A stretch of 8,127 bases of DNA from Methylibium sp031393925 (GTDB lineage: Bacteria; Pseudomonadota; Gammaproteobacteria; Burkholderiales; Burkholderiaceae_C). A model generated the notes under the pieces. The model was not told where the DNA came from. It made no database searches and was given only the letters and a program-made list of their open reading frames with translations. Made by a program: the position numbers and the translations under genes. Shown here in pieces: positions 7,700-8,127 of this stretch; position 1 is the stretch's first letter, and every line of letters begins with the position of its first letter. The stretch spans positions 1 through 8,127 of the forward strand of contig NZ_JANMWL010000131.1 in NCBI RefSeq assembly GCF_031393925.1, given 5' to 3'.

Positions 7700-8127
7700 A
7701 TGGAGTTCTTCACTATCTCCATGCTCAACGGCCTGAGCTACGGCTTGTTGCTGTTCATGCTGAGCTCGGGGCTCACGCTCATCTTCAGCATGATGGGCGT
7801 GCTCAACTTCGCGCACGCCAGCTTCTACATGCTCGGCGCCTACATCGCCTATGGGGTCGCGCGGCTGATCGGCTTCTGGCCGGCGCTCGTCGTCGCGCCG
7901 CTGGTGGTGGGCGTGCTGGGCGCGCTGTTCGAGCGCACCGCGCTGCGCAAGGTCCACAAGTTCGGCCATGTGCCGGAGTTGCTCGTCACCTTCGGCATCT
8001 CTTACGTGATCCTGGAGCTGGTGCAGTTGATCTGGGGCCGCGCGGCGGTCGCCTTCGCGCCGCCCGAGGCGCTGCAGGGGCCCGCATTTACGCTGGTGGG
8101 CTCGGCCGGCGAAGGTTTGCGCATGGT
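7700..8127 (+). CDS. livH: Branched-chain amino acid-type ABC transporter permease, LivH family (3' end outside window)
   Basis: Inner-membrane permease subunit that pairs with a LivM-type partner to form the channel for the ligand brought by the binding protein upstream. Reading from 7700 gives 142 uninterrupted codons to the window edge, against about 290 for a full LivH, so roughly half is present. The N-terminus MEFFTISMLNGLSYGLLLFML leads into the first membrane segment (about 9-30). The family signature MGVLNFAHASFYMLGAY is at 32-48, then a hydrophobic segment (about 59-76), FERTALRK (about 77-84) and the VPELLVTFGISYVILEL stretch (about 91-107). The usual 'NFAHG' has Ala40 in place of Gly. 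It is 86 nt downstream of the binding-protein gene on the same strand. LivM, LivG and LivF are expected beyond the window but not seen. Confidence 0.9.
   Translation, partial: MEFFTISMLNGLSYGLLLFMLSSGLTLIFSMMGVLNFAHASFYMLGAYIAYGVARLIGFWPALVVAPLVVGVLGALFERTALRKVHKFGHVPELLVTFGISYVILELVQLIWGRAAVAFAPPEALQGPAFTLVGSAGEGLRM

Noticed and set aside
7568..7969. Minus-strand open frame of 133 codons overlapping the permease start
   Set aside because: Charged low-complexity translation (Glu/His/Gln/Arg) antisense to a clear LivH N-terminus.

Overview
The window looks like ordinary chromosomal DNA from a GC-rich betaproteobacterium. It is most like the Burkholderiales (Rubrivivax/Leptothrix/Roseateles-type). 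That assignment rests on protein character (a Par27-like parvulin, a YciB with a lineage-type N-terminal insert, an AlkK-like acyl-CoA ligase, a LivK/LivH-type transporter), strong GC3 bias and gene order. No database search was possible. No phage, IS element, CRISPR array, tRNA or rRNA was seen.

Layout. Positions 1-615 hold no convincing gene. They contain a degenerate ~92-98 bp tandem repeat (about three copies) carrying GTCTGC/GCAGAC hairpin arms, a second low-complexity block and a 12-bp palindrome. A bidirectional intrinsic terminator (616-643) and a second hairpin (652-672) close the leftward operon. That operon occupies 4518 down to 679 on the minus strand, in the order selO - msrB - yciB - bolA - parvulin PPIase. 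The selO/msrB junction overlaps by 4 nt (ATGA), yciB/bolA overlaps by 8 nt, and the bolA/PPIase junction is either a 1-nt overlap or a short gap, depending on the start used. A 120-bp divergent intergenic region (4519-4638) separates this operon from a rightward operon: AlkK/DmdB-like acyl-CoA ligase (4639-6276), a periplasmic type-I (LivK-like) binding protein (6366-7613), an intercistronic hairpin, and the start of a LivH-family permease (7700 to the window end, truncated).

How the genes fit together. The leftward operon groups envelope and redox-maintenance functions: SelO protein AMPylation, methionine-sulfoxide repair by MsrB, the inner-membrane elongation/division protein YciB, the BolA Fe-S/stress protein, and a periplasmic folding catalyst. 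The rightward operon looks like an uptake-and-activation cassette. A high-affinity HAAT-family ABC importer sits directly downstream of a CoA ligase, which suggests that the imported ligand may be a carboxylic acid rather than a branched-chain amino acid. I did not find a previously undescribed system. The most unusual parts are the 5' repeat region, the possible hairpin over the msrB ribosome-binding site, and the ligase-importer pairing.
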